A program made the translations under genes and the position numbers. A DNA stretch of 64,000 bases from Nocardia jiangxiensis NBRC 101359 (GTDB lineage Bacteria; Actinomycetota; Actinomycetes; Mycobacteriales; Mycobacteriaceae): NCBI RefSeq assembly GCF_000308615.1, contig NZ_BAGB01000164.1:1-64000 (forward strand), in the 5' to 3' direction. Below are positions 25,616 to 34,213 of the stretch, piece after piece. The notes under the pieces are model-generated. The model was given only the letters and a program-made list of their open reading frames with translations, searched no databases and was not told the DNA's origin. Position 1 is the first letter of the stretch. The number at the start of each line of letters is the position of its first letter.

Positions 25616-25627
25616 AGTGCATACTCT
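25616..25627. promoter_or_regulatory. Candidate FCD-GntR operator AGTGCATACTCT
   Basis: Left half identical to the 15829 site, right half degenerate; upstream of the RraA pair and its GntR. Confidence 0.45.
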
Positions 25628-25683
25628 ACATTTTATAGAAGATAGATCCCAGCCAAATCTTCAATCATCCGGCCATCCTTTTT

Positions 25684-25698
25684 ACCTACCTAGTACCC
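25684..25698. promoter_or_regulatory. Half-degenerate ACCTAC operator
   Basis: ACCTAC-CTA-GTACCC: left arm and spacer identical to the 44256 site, right arm decayed. It lies 342 bases before the better copy at 26040, on the far side of the cupin relic. Confidence 0.4.
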
Positions 25699-25919
25699 TA
25701 CCGATCCACCCGCGACCGCGGATTTTGGGCGGCCTGGCCAGAACGCACGCCGGCGATGTTCCCGACACGAATGCGGTATGCCGATGTCTCCCTGGGCTAT
25801 CAGGTGCCTCGATCGTGGCGGGATCGCTCGCGCCGATCATCGCGATCAAGCTCCTGCAGACCTGTTCGCGGCCGCACTGGTCACTCGCGGCGCGGTACTC
25901 GCAGCGCGGGAAACCTGCG

Positions 25920-26010
25920 GCCTGCAGCTGGATTCGATCGATCGAGCCGATGCCGCGAACCCCTGAAAAGTAGCCGATCCTGCCCTCGTGCGGGATGAGT
26001 TGGCAGGGCA
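25920..26010 (-). pseudogene. Relic of a cupin-domain gene
   Basis: On the minus strand this reads PHEGRIGYFSGVRGIG and, in the same frame, RIQLQAAGF. The intact cupins have LHEGEIGYFPEG and KQLQLVLQFGG at the matching spacing. The bases around 25968-26000 match 6950-6990 almost without gaps. The N-terminal 70 codons, including the HxH motif, are gone, and the sequence on the other side (25740-25920) no longer resembles the family. It faces the second GntR exactly as the intact cupin faces the first. Confidence 0.55.
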
Positions 26011-26039
26011 ACGTCCGGGGAGGATGCCGCTCAGGTGAT

Positions 26040-26054
26040 ACCTACCAGGTAGAT
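26040..26054. promoter_or_regulatory. Candidate GntR operator ACCTAC-CAG-GTAGAT
   Basis: One mismatch from the perfect palindrome, 52 bases before the GntR start. This is the same distance as the 7373 copy from the first GntR. Confidence 0.65.
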
Positions 26055-26105
26055 TGGTGTTCTGAATGCTTTGTCCGTATTTGCGGATCCGTCGAAGAGG
26101 AGACG

Positions 26106-26915
26106 ATGACACAACCGGGAGCCAAGCTCTATCGCGGCCGCGTCGCCGACCAGATCGCCGCGGACCTGCGCCGCCAGATCCTCGACGGCGAGCTGGCCGA
26201 CGGCGCCCGGCTGCCCTCCGAACGCGAGCTGGCTGCACACTACGACGTCAGCGCGCCTACCGTCCGCGAGGCGATCCGGGTGCTCACCGTGATGGGCCTG
26301 CTCCACACCCGCAACGGCAGCCGCACCACGGTCACCGCCAACGGCGACAGCCTGCTGCGTATGTCCATCGCCTCCGTTGTGCAGTTCGACAAGATGCGTC
26401 CCGGTGATGTGCTGGGCCTGCTCGGCGTTCTGAACAGCTATGCCGCCGAGCTCGCGGTGGAATACGCCACCGACGACGACATCGCCGCCCTCCGTGCCGC
26501 GGCCGAACGAACCGCCGATACGAGCGAGGTCCGTCTCTCCGCCGCGGCCCTGCGCGAGTTCTTCGTCGCGCTCTCGGTCGCCTCGCACAACGCGCTGCTC
26601 TCCGCGCTCTGCAAGGCGCTCAGCGAAATTCAGATCGGCCTGGCGGTCGAACTGTCCGGCGGCGAGTCCGGCAGCTGGGGCAGCGTCGCCGGCGCGATGT
26701 ACAAGGCCCGCATCGCCATCGTCGATGCACTCGCCCGCCGCGATCCCGCCACCCCCGATCTGGTCCGCGAATACCATCAGAACGTCGTGAAGCGCACACG
26801 AAACCTTCCCCGCGCCAAACAGATCAGCAAAACCGACCCCGGACTGACCCAGCTCCTGGCCACCTGGCTCGGTACCAACATCAGCCCCGACGCCGCGCCG
26901 GATTCGCACCACTGA
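26106..26915 (+). CDS. GntR-family regulator with FCD-like domain (paralogue of 7439-8245)
   Basis: 269 residues from ATG 26106, preceded by GAGGAGACG; the upstream extension to 25995 reads into the operator and is not coding. It shares most residues with the first GntR, including YRGRVADQI, RLPSERELAA, VREAIRVLTVMGLL and KALSEIQIGLAVELSGG. It is followed by a convergent flavin hydroxylase gene. A duplicated regulator with a conserved operator implies that both loci respond to the same or a related effector. Confidence 0.92.
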   Translation: MTQPGAKLYRGRVADQIAADLRRQILDGELADGARLPSERELAAHYDVSAPTVREAIRVLTVMGLLHTRNGSRTTVTANGDSLLRMSIASVVQFDKMRPGDVLGLLGVLNSYAAELAVEYATDDDIAALRAAAERTADTSEVRLSAAALREFFVALSVASHNALLSALCKALSEIQIGLAVELSGGESGSWGSVAGAMYKARIAIVDALARRDPATPDLVREYHQNVVKRTRNLPRAKQISKTDPGLTQLLATWLGTNISPDAAPDSHH

Positions 26916-27006
26916 TCACGGTCGTCCGGCGGAGCCGGCAACCCCGATCCTGTTCTGCACAACCCGATGATTCAGCACGGTTGCAGCGGCGTACATCGGG
27001 GGCCGC

Positions 27007-28905
27007 TCACGGTTGCAGGCGGGTGATCCGTATGGCCGCATTGTTGCCGCTGACATCCAGATCGACTCGGATCCGGTTATGTGACCGGCCACGGCGCCGC
27101 TGCCAGAATTCGACCTGCTCCGCTTGTACCTGGTAGCCGACCCAGCGTGCCGGAACCGGGATCCGTTCCACATCCGCGAAACGCTCCGCGATCTCGGCGC
27201 TCACCCGATCCAGCTCCACACGCGAAGCAATGGGCCGGGACTGCTGCGAGGCCCATGCCCCCAATTGCACACCGCGTGGACGCGAATGCCAATGCACAGC
27301 AGTCACTTCCGCCGGAACCTGCCGAACCGGCCCGCGCAGATGCACCTGTCGCCCCAGCGCGGGCCAGACGAAGGTGACCGAGGCATAAGGCACGTCGGTC
27401 AACTGATGGCCCTTGCTGGAACCGCGATCGGTGAAGAACACCACTCCCCCGGATGACAACCCCGAACACAGTACCGTGCGCGATGTCGGCCGAGGACCGT
27501 TGTCGGTGCACTCCACGGTCGACACCAGCATGGCGGTCGCTTCGACAATTCCCGCGCAAGCGGCCTCCTCGATCCAGCCGCGCAGCAACGGTTCCCAGCC
27601 ATCATCCACCGACGATTCCGTCAGGTCCGGATCGTCACGGAATTCGGCCCGTGCCGACACCTTGTCCAGATCCAGATACCCCGCATACGCAGGGCCGACC
27701 CCGGTGGCGTACTCCGTCGACTGAGCCCGCCGAGTTACCCTTTCGAGCGGTAGCCCGGCATAGTTCTCTGCGAGTTCAGTTGCGGCGGAAGGTGATTGCA
27801 CAATCCTGCGCAACTGCGACAGTTGCAGCTCGGCGTCGAAGTCATCACCGTGGCGGTGCAGCATCGTCGTCATCCACCAGGAGAAGTGCGTGGACCGCCA
27901 GACCCGATTCAGGGCGGTCTCGGAATACGTTGCGGCCGGCCCGGTATTACCCTCGTGCAGCCAAGCGATGATCGCCCGCGACAGCAAATCCACGTCCGCC
28001 ACCGCCAGGTTCAAGCCCTTCGCACCGGTCGGCGGCACGATGTGCGCGGCGTCGCCGGCCAGGAACAGACGTCCGTACCGCATGGGGGTGGTGACGAAGC
28101 TCCGCATTGGCAACACACTCTTCTCCGCAATGGCGCCGGTCTTCAAAGTCCAGCCGTCGAGCGCGAACCGGGTTGCCAAACCGTCCCAGATCCGGTCGTC
28201 GCTCCACTGCGAGATGTCCTCTGCGGGGGACACCTGAAGGTAGAAGCGGCTGACCGAGCGCGAGCGCATGCTGTGCAGTGCGAACCCATCCGGATGCCAG
28301 GCATAGATCAGCTCATCGGTCGACGGCTCGACCTCGGCCAGCACGCCCAGCCACGCGAAAGGGTAAGTGCGCTCGTAGGTTTGGCGCTCGCGCCCCGGGA
28401 TGGCCTGTTTGCTCGGCCCGCGGTACCCGTCGCAGCCGACCACGATCTGCGCGTCGATCCGCTGCGGCCGACCCGTCGAGTCGACGAAGTTCACCGCGGG
28501 CCGATCGCTGTCGACGTCGTGCAGTTCCACGTCCGAAACCTCGTAGTACGCAACCTGCCCCGCCTCGGCTCGGGCAGCCATCAGATCCTTGGTCACTTCT
28601 GCCTGCCCGTACACCCACACCGAACGACCGGTCAGCTCGACGAAGTCCAGATGATGCCGCTCCTGTGGCCACTGCAAGTAGATGCCGCGATGCTCGATCC
28701 CCTCCCGGTCCAGACGCTCGCCCAGCCCCACCTGCCGCAGCAACTGCACCGTCGATGATTCCAGAATTCCGGCCCGCACCCGGGCCTGTACGTGCTCGGC
28801 GGCCTGCCGCTCGAGCAACACCGATTCGATGCCGGCCAGCCCGAGCAGATGCGATAGCAACAACCCGGACGGGCCCGCACCGATGATCACCACACGAGTT
28901 CGCAT
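27007..28905 (-). CDS. p-Hydroxybenzoate 3-monooxygenase fused to a PNPOx-like domain
   Basis: 632 residues from ATG 28905, with GAGGAG eight bases upstream. Residues 1-391 are a PobA-type flavoprotein: GAGPSG (9-14), GCDGYRG, GDAAHIVPPTGAKGLN. The substrate-binding residues of characterised PobA are kept: Arg44, Tyr201, Ser212, Arg214, and a Tyr near 382 in place of Tyr385. After a linker, residues ~437-632 form a pyridoxamine-phosphate-oxidase-like domain: SRTVLCSGLSSGGVVFFT, SSKGHQL, GRQVHLRGPV, SRPRGVQLGAWASQQS and EFWQRRRGRSHNR. Expected reaction: 4-hydroxybenzoate to protocatechuate; the role of the second flavin-type domain is unknown. Confidence 0.93.
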   Translation of the reverse strand: MRTRVVIIGAGPSGLLLSHLLGLAGIESVLLERQAAEHVQARVRAGILESSTVQLLRQVGLGERLDREGIEHRGIYLQWPQERHHLDFVELTGRSVWVYGQAEVTKDLMAARAEAGQVAYYEVSDVELHDVDSDRPAVNFVDSTGRPQRIDAQIVVGCDGYRGPSKQAIPGRERQTYERTYPFAWLGVLAEVEPSTDELIYAWHPDGFALHSMRSRSVSRFYLQVSPAEDISQWSDDRIWDGLATRFALDGWTLKTGAIAEKSVLPMRSFVTTPMRYGRLFLAGDAAHIVPPTGAKGLNLAVADVDLLSRAIIAWLHEGNTGPAATYSETALNRVWRSTHFSWWMTTMLHRHGDDFDAELQLSQLRRIVQSPSAATELAENYAGLPLERVTRRAQSTEYATGVGPAYAGYLDLDKVSARAEFRDDPDLTESSVDDGWEPLLRGWIEEAACAGIVEATAMLVSTVECTDNGPRPTSRTVLCSGLSSGGVVFFTDRGSSKGHQLTDVPYASVTFVWPALGRQVHLRGPVRQVPAEVTAVHWHSRPRGVQLGAWASQQSRPIASRVELDRVSAEIAERFADVERIPVPARWVGYQVQAEQVEFWQRRRGRSHNRIRVDLDVSGNNAAIRITRLQP

Positions 28906-29000
28906 CAACCAGGCTCCTCAATGATTTCCCCTGTGCCCCAGGACAACTCCGGGAGCAAGAGTTCCCCGATGGACTCCAGCATCTCGTCACCGCCGCCTGT
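28905..29000 (-). pseudogene. Short fragment resembling the fumarylacetoacetase C-terminal part
   Basis: The minus strand encodes LLLPELSWGTGEII, ending in a TGA that overlaps the PobA ATG (TGATG). At DNA level it aligns with the GSLLELSWGGKG segment of the relic at 30441-30786. Too short and degenerate to be an enzyme; it may survive because it provides the ribosome site (GAGGAG) for the hydroxylase, or act as a coupled leader. Confidence 0.35.
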
Positions 29001-29068
29001 ACGACTACCGAGATTCCATCTATTGGAAGCAGGAACTGATTCCTCGCACGGCGGACGCGGGCCATGCG

Positions 29069-30355
29069 CTATAGAGACCCGCCGGCGAGTTGGTCGCCCG
29101 GCGCTTGTGTCAGGCGGCCGAAGAGCCATACCACGAGGGCACAGGACAGACAGACCACGCCCGCGACTGCGAAGATCGGCCCGGTGCTGTGGGTCGCGCC
29201 GATTAGCCAGCCGCCCAGGGTGGGCCCCACAATGCCGCCGACACGCCCGCAGCCCATCCCCCAACCGACACCGGTCGCGCGCAACGCGGTGTCGTAATGG
29301 GTGGCCAGCAGGGACACGGTACACATCTGCGCACCGATGGCCAGGAATCCGGCCAGGAAGGTCGTCAGCAGGAGCCAGCCGCCCGACCGGGCAACCTGAC
29401 CGACTGCGGCGACGGAGAACGCGCCCAGCACATACGCCAGGGCTATCGCCCGACCGGGCCGGTACCGCGGCGCCAGCCGGACGAGGGCGAGGCCGCCGAG
29501 GATGCCTCCGGTGTTCCAGGCGCCCACCGTCAGAATTGCCGCCGAGGCACCGATTCCGGCACGAGTCGCCACCGTGGGCAGCCAGTTCACCAGGAAAAAG
29601 GCCATCAGCAGGGTCAGGAACAGCGCCGCCGACAGCAGCATCGTGCCCGCCAACCGGCCACCGGTGAACAACGCCCACACCGGAACCCGTGCCGGCACCG
29701 GACCGGCATCACCCCTTGCGGCACCCGACCGGCCCGCGCGCAGAGTCGAGAAGCGGGTCGGCTCGGGTACGAAAAGCAGCAGAACGGGCGCGAGCAGCAG
29801 CGGCAGCACACCGCCGACGATGAAGATACTTCCCCAGCCGAAGCGCGGAATAAGCTGTGCGGCAACAACACTGCCCAGCACCGAGCCGAGTGGGATACCG
29901 CAGACGGTGAGTGTCGCCATCGCGGCGCGCGAGCGCTGCGGGGAATGCTCGGCTGCGATCGCGATCGCACCGGGCAGCGCCCCGCCCACCCCGAGGCCGG
30001 TGACGAAGCGCAGCACGCCCAGGGTCGCGGTATCCCGCGCCAGCGGCGTGAGCAGCGTGACCACACCGAACAGGACAACGGTCACGACCAGCGCCGGTTT
30101 ACGCCCGAACCGGTCCGAAACCGCCCCGCTCACGACCGCACCCACCAGCCCGCCGAACAGTCCGATGCCGAAGATCACGCCGAAGCCCGCCGGTGAGACG
30201 TGCCAGGCCCGCGCGATGGCGGGCGCGGCGAACGAGATCTCCTGGGTGTCGAAGCCGTCGAGCACCACCACCGCGACGCACAGGGCGATGACGCGGGCCC
30301 GAAATCCCCTGCCGCCGCGCGTGATCGGGTCGAGGTCGGAGTGCGGTGTACCCAT
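29069..30355 (-). CDS. MFS transporter, aromatic acid:H+ symporter (AAHS) type
   Basis: 428 residues, 12 helices. It has the AAHS signature near helix 1 (VVVLDGFDTQEISFAAPAI), the loop 2-3 motif GAVSDRFGRKPAL, and RFVTGLGVGGALPGAIAI. Characterised relatives are PcaK, BenK and VanK, which import 4-hydroxybenzoate, protocatechuate, benzoate or vanillate. Located 163 bases upstream of the PobA-like hydroxylase on the same strand, so uptake of hydroxybenzoate-type acids is the natural reading. Confidence 0.92.
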   Translation of the reverse strand: MGTPHSDLDPITRGGRGFRARVIALCVAVVVLDGFDTQEISFAAPAIARAWHVSPAGFGVIFGIGLFGGLVGAVVSGAVSDRFGRKPALVVTVVLFGVVTLLTPLARDTATLGVLRFVTGLGVGGALPGAIAIAAEHSPQRSRAAMATLTVCGIPLGSVLGSVVAAQLIPRFGWGSIFIVGGVLPLLLAPVLLLFVPEPTRFSTLRAGRSGAARGDAGPVPARVPVWALFTGGRLAGTMLLSAALFLTLLMAFFLVNWLPTVATRAGIGASAAILTVGAWNTGGILGGLALVRLAPRYRPGRAIALAYVLGAFSVAAVGQVARSGGWLLLTTFLAGFLAIGAQMCTVSLLATHYDTALRATGVGWGMGCGRVGGIVGPTLGGWLIGATHSTGPIFAVAGVVCLSCALVVWLFGRLTQAPGDQLAGGSL

Positions 30356-30440
30356 CCTGCCGATTCAACTGCCGGGCCGCCGGTTGCTCTGCGGAAAACG
30401 CTATTTCATTCGCTGAATGGAAACATCCACGGTGCGTATG

Positions 30441-30786
30441 TTATGAGACATCGACCGCCGGGAGAATCCGGCCCGGAACCTCGGCGAACCCGATCGTCGC
30501 GTCCCCGGGTCCCGGCGCGGTCGCGGTGATGGAGACCTCACCGCCGTTCTCGAGAAGCTGCGAATCCTCCTGTCGGACAGGGTGATCGGTCCCTTGCCGC
30601 CCCAGGACAGCTCCAGCAGCGAGCCGCGACGGGAGTCGCGCGGGACCTCGACGCATCGAGTGACCTCCGGCCCGAGTTCTCGTACGGCCGCGGAAAGTTC
30701 GTCTACCGCGCACCCTCGGGCAGATTGCGGGGCGGGAACACCGCGGCGGCGTCGCAGATCGTGCCGAATATCGCCTCATTCCTCAC
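30441..30786 (-). pseudogene. Frameshifted relic of a fumarylacetoacetase-like gene
   Basis: Reading the minus strand from GTG 30786 (overlapping the hydroxylase stop by 11 bases, with GGAGG ahead) gives VRNEAIFGTICDAAAVFPPR, then a stop. A one-base shift near 30706-30712 continues VDELSAAVRELGPEVTRCVE and GSLLELSWGGKGPITLSD. A second shift near 30555-30560 restores LENGGEVSI and GFAEVPGRILPAV before TAA. The SLLELSW, DG-EV and IGF-E-GRILPA elements match the C-terminus of fumarylacetoacetase, but the catalytic domain is missing. Confidence 0.6.
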
Positions 30787-32527
30787 GAAAACGCACCTCC
30801 TTGCTCGCCTCCACCATGCCCGCACCCAGGGCCCGACGCAGGGCCGCAGCCAGCCGCGCGGTGTCCGGCTGGTCGAGCACGGCGGCGACGTGAGCATCCG
30901 GCCGGATCACCCAGACCTCACCGGCACCCGCGCCCAGCGCGTGCGTCAGCGTACCGCCCGGGTCGATCTCGGCGAGGTCCACAACACGCACAGGGCCGGC
31001 CGCCGCGCCGGCCGCCTGCTCGAGTACGACGGGGTCCACCTTGGGACCGGCCAGGATCAGCAGGCCCGACCTGGCCACCGCACGCAGCCGCATGCCCGTC
31101 CCCGTGTACGGCGCACCGGACGCCGATCCGCGTTCGGCACCAGAGACCAAGGCGGGCCACCCGTCGGACATCATCGCGCACTGCGCATCACGGACCGCAG
31201 CGAGTGCACTCTCGGATACGGGCGCGATCGGCACATCCGGAACGAGGATGCCCGGCCCGGCGGGCACGGAACTGCCCCGCGCAGGGCGCCCACCGAACAG
31301 ACGCGCCGGATCGAGGGTGGTCAGCGGCGAGTCGACATACCAGAACGGTTCGGCCAACCGCCCCGAATCGACCCGGGCGCGATAGCTCGGATCGGCATCG
31401 GCGCGGCCCAGCGCCACCAGGCGGCGACGACGCTGATCCTCGGTCTGCGGGACCAGGAAATCCATTGTTGCAGTGGTGACTTCGAGGTTCTCCAGCGCCG
31501 CTGCATGCCGCTCGTCGTGATAGCTGTCCAGTAGTACGTCGCCCGCCCAGCCGTACAGCACATAGGCCAGCTTCCAGGCGGCGTTCTCCGCGTCGGCGAC
31601 ACCGGAATTCAGGCCACGGGCGCCGAACGGCGACACCAGGTGCGCGCAGTCGCCCGCGATCAGCACGCGCCCAACCCGCATTCGGTCAACCACGCGAGAG
31701 TGGAAGCGGTACACCGACTTCCACACGATCTCGTACGATCGATCCCCGATGATCGCCCGGATGCGGGCGTCGAGGCCGCCGTCCTGCTCCTCGGCGGCGA
31801 GGTCGTAGTCGGCGGGCACCTGCCAGTCGATGCGGAAGGTCGATTCCGGGCAGGGGTGAATCAGCACCTGCCGCCCGGGATTCCACTCCGGATCGAAGTA
31901 GAACCGGCGCTCGTCTGCCCATCCGGGCAATTCGGCCCGGATATCGCAGATCAGGAAGCGATCGTCGAAGGAGTGCCCGTCGAAGCTCAGGCCGAGCATC
32001 CCCCGGATGTCTTCGCCGCGCGCACCGGCACAGGCGACCGCATAGCCGACAGCGACATCCACGCTGCCGCCCGGGGTTTCGCACGCAATGCGGACACGCT
32101 CGTCGTTCTGGTCGATCGCGACCACCCGGTGCTCCCAGCGCACGTCGATCGACTCGTGGGCGCGAATCCGCTCGTCGAGCAGGGATTCCGTGCGCGCCTG
32201 GGAGATGTTGACGAACGGTGGGAACACCGAGCGGCCCGGGTCCGGCAGCGAGTAGGCGAACAGCTCGTGGTCGCGATAGAAGGTGCGCGCCGTGGTCCAG
32301 GTCAGGCCCTCCCGTGCCACCCGGTGGCCGACGCCCACCGATTCCCAGATATCCAGCACATCCCGTTGCTGGCAGATGGCCTTCGAGCCGATCGGGTCAC
32401 GATGCGGCCGGTCGTCCAGCAGGATCACCGGCACACCCCAGCGGGCGAGCAGCAGCGCGGCGGTCTGGCCCACCGGGCCGTTGCCCAGCACCGCGACCGC
32501 GGCCGGCCGATCAGTGTTGGTGCTCAT
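30776..32527 (-). CDS. FAD-dependent aromatic hydroxylase, MhpA-like
   Basis: 583 residues from ATG 32527; the open frame to 32683 is a shadow of the MBL gene. The N-terminal FAD fold has VLGNGPVGQTAALLLARWG, then DRPHRDPIGSKA, the GDCAHLVSPFGARGLNSG motif near residue 300, and a C-terminal thioredoxin-like domain as in MhpA and phenol hydroxylase. It uses NAD(P)H and O2 to hydroxylate a phenolic ring. It lies between the MBL-fold gene (19-base gap) and the fumarylacetoacetase relic in one minus operon. Confidence 0.92.
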   Translation of the reverse strand: MSTNTDRPAAVAVLGNGPVGQTAALLLARWGVPVILLDDRPHRDPIGSKAICQQRDVLDIWESVGVGHRVAREGLTWTTARTFYRDHELFAYSLPDPGRSVFPPFVNISQARTESLLDERIRAHESIDVRWEHRVVAIDQNDERVRIACETPGGSVDVAVGYAVACAGARGEDIRGMLGLSFDGHSFDDRFLICDIRAELPGWADERRFYFDPEWNPGRQVLIHPCPESTFRIDWQVPADYDLAAEEQDGGLDARIRAIIGDRSYEIVWKSVYRFHSRVVDRMRVGRVLIAGDCAHLVSPFGARGLNSGVADAENAAWKLAYVLYGWAGDVLLDSYHDERHAAALENLEVTTATMDFLVPQTEDQRRRRLVALGRADADPSYRARVDSGRLAEPFWYVDSPLTTLDPARLFGGRPARGSSVPAGPGILVPDVPIAPVSESALAAVRDAQCAMMSDGWPALVSGAERGSASGAPYTGTGMRLRAVARSGLLILAGPKVDPVVLEQAAGAAAGPVRVVDLAEIDPGGTLTHALGAGAGEVWVIRPDAHVAAVLDQPDTARLAAALRRALGAGMVEASKEVRFREE

Positions 32528-32546
32528 GACAATTCGGCTCTCGCGG

Positions 32547-33509
32547 TCAGTCCTGCAGCTGATCCCACACCTCGCGGTCCCGCTCGGCGGTCCAGATGAT
32601 CGGACGCTCGATGCCGGACAGCTCGTCCCACAGGCGCGAGACGTCGAACGGCAGGCAGTGCTCGAAGATCGGCCAGTGCCCATAGTCGCCCACCAGCGCC
32701 GTGTGCGTGGCCTCGAATGCCTCCTTCAGCGTGCCGCCCGCGCGCTGTACCGCCCCCACCTCGCGGATCATCACCCGCAGGAACGACCGCGTCTGCTCGA
32801 TCGCGGCCTCGACCGCCGCAGTGCCCCGGCTCACCCCGCCGCGGCCGCCGACCAGCTGTTCCGCGCCGAATTCGCTGACCCGGTCCAGGGTTCCAGTGGA
32901 CCAGTCCCGATGGAATGCGTCCCCGGTGTACAGCGCGGCCTCGGCCTCGACCAGATCCCCGGCGAACAGGATCCGGTGCCGCGGCAGCCAGGCCACGATA
33001 TCGCCCTCGGTATGTCCGCGGCCGCAGTACTGCAGCACCAGTTCGCCGCGATCGCCACCCAGATCGATGGTGAGCCGGTCGGCGAATGTGACTGTCGGCC
33101 AGGTCAATCCGGGCACGGACTCCGCGGCCTTGGCCAGCCGCGGCATCCGGGCGAACTCACTGACCCAGTCCTGTTCGCCGCGTTCGGCGATGAGGGCCTT
33201 CGTATTCTCATGGGCCACAATCTCTTCCGCGTCGAACGCCGAAGCGCCCAGCACCCGCACGGCGTGATAGTGCGACAGCACCAGATACCGAACCGGTTTA
33301 TCGGTGTGCTCGCGCAGCGTCGCCAGCCATTCGGCTGCCGCGACCGGCGTGGCCAGCGCCTCGAAGCAGACGAGGAAATCCTCGCCCTCGATAGCGCCGA
33401 TGTTGGGGTCGCCCTCGGCGGTCAGCGCGTACACACCGTCCGCCAGGACCTCCAGTCGCTGTTGTTTCTCCCCCAGGTCCGCGGAGGATGCGAAGGCTTT
33501 GGTGGTCAC
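32547..33509 (-). CDS. Metallo-beta-lactamase-fold protein with altered metal motif
   Basis: About 320 residues. GTG 33509 follows GAGAGG by eight bases; an ATG at 33527 is in frame without a ribosome site. The MBL fold is clear (VLADGVYALTAEGDPN, VRYLVLSHYHAV, CGRGHTEGDIV, HRILFAGDLVEAE). However, the usual HxHxDH reads HYHAVR, so Asp and the last His are absent; a single-metal or non-hydrolytic role is possible. First gene of the operon with the MhpA-like hydroxylase. A TTTGATCAAT site lies just upstream. Confidence 0.85.
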   Translation of the reverse strand: MTTKAFASSADLGEKQQRLEVLADGVYALTAEGDPNIGAIEGEDFLVCFEALATPVAAAEWLATLREHTDKPVRYLVLSHYHAVRVLGASAFDAEEIVAHENTKALIAERGEQDWVSEFARMPRLAKAAESVPGLTWPTVTFADRLTIDLGGDRGELVLQYCGRGHTEGDIVAWLPRHRILFAGDLVEAEAALYTGDAFHRDWSTGTLDRVSEFGAEQLVGGRGGVSRGTAAVEAAIEQTRSFLRVMIREVGAVQRAGGTLKEAFEATHTALVGDYGHWPIFEHCLPFDVSRLWDELSGIERPIIWTAERDREVWDQLQD

Positions 33510-33535
33510 CGCTGACACCTCTCTCATGACTTCGA

Positions 33536-33545
33536 TTTGATCAAT
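33536..33545. promoter_or_regulatory. Candidate MarR-site TTTGATCAAT
   Basis: A palindromic TTGATCAA core between the MBL operon (minus) and MarR (plus), followed by a second TTTGATTG half. The same ten bases occur at 35284. Confidence 0.5.
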
Positions 33546-33656
33546 GCTTTGATTGCTTTGTCTCTCAACGTAACTCGCGCACGTGTTCTCGGAGAAGCCC
33601 TCCGGGCCAATTGCTCACTGAATGGGTGAGCGCCGATCACGCATACTCTTGGGTCC

Positions 33657-34196
33657 ATGCGCAAACCGCCGATCGACCCGGACCAGCTCGACTATCTGTC
33701 GTTCGTGGACTTCGCGGTCGAGAAGGCCACGCGCGAGCTGGGTTCGGTCGATGCAACGGCGATGCGGCTGGTACTCACGCTGCACCGGGTCACCAGCGCG
33801 CTGGTCTACGACCTCGAATCGGCGGTGCACCGGCCGCGCGGATGGAGCTGGGCGGGATTCCGGGTGCTGTTCGTGCTGTGGCTGGCCGGGCCGCTCGAGG
33901 CCAAGCGCGTGGCCGAGCTGTCCGGCATGAGCCGCGCGGCGGTCTCGGCGCTGCTCGCCACGCTCGAACGTGACGGCCTGATCGATAAGACCCGGGCCGA
34001 ATACGACCGCAGGGCAGTGCAGATCGCGCTGACGGACGCCGGTCACGCCGCCATCGTCGACGCCTTCGCCGATCACAACGATCGCGAGCGCGCCTGGGCG
34101 GGCGCGCTGAGCGCACCGGAGCGGCAGATCCTGATCGGGCTGCTGGGCAAACTCATGCACGGCGTCAATGACACCGCCTCTCGAAAGCGCTTCTGA
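33657..34196 (+). CDS. MarR-family transcriptional regulator
   Basis: 179 residues. The winged-helix core has AKRVAELSGMSRAAVSALLATLE followed by the wing DGLIDKTRAEYDRRAVQIALT. It is divergent from the MBL/hydroxylase operon and convergent with the amidohydrolase gene (17-base gap). It probably represses the MBL/hydroxylase operon and, through the identical site at 35284, the amidohydrolase or ALDH. Confidence 0.92.
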   Translation: MRKPPIDPDQLDYLSFVDFAVEKATRELGSVDATAMRLVLTLHRVTSALVYDLESAVHRPRGWSWAGFRVLFVLWLAGPLEAKRVAELSGMSRAAVSALLATLERDGLIDKTRAEYDRRAVQIALTDAGHAAIVDAFADHNDRERAWAGALSAPERQILIGLLGKLMHGVNDTASRKRF

Positions 34197-34213
34197 CGGC
34201 GGGCATTCGCCCA

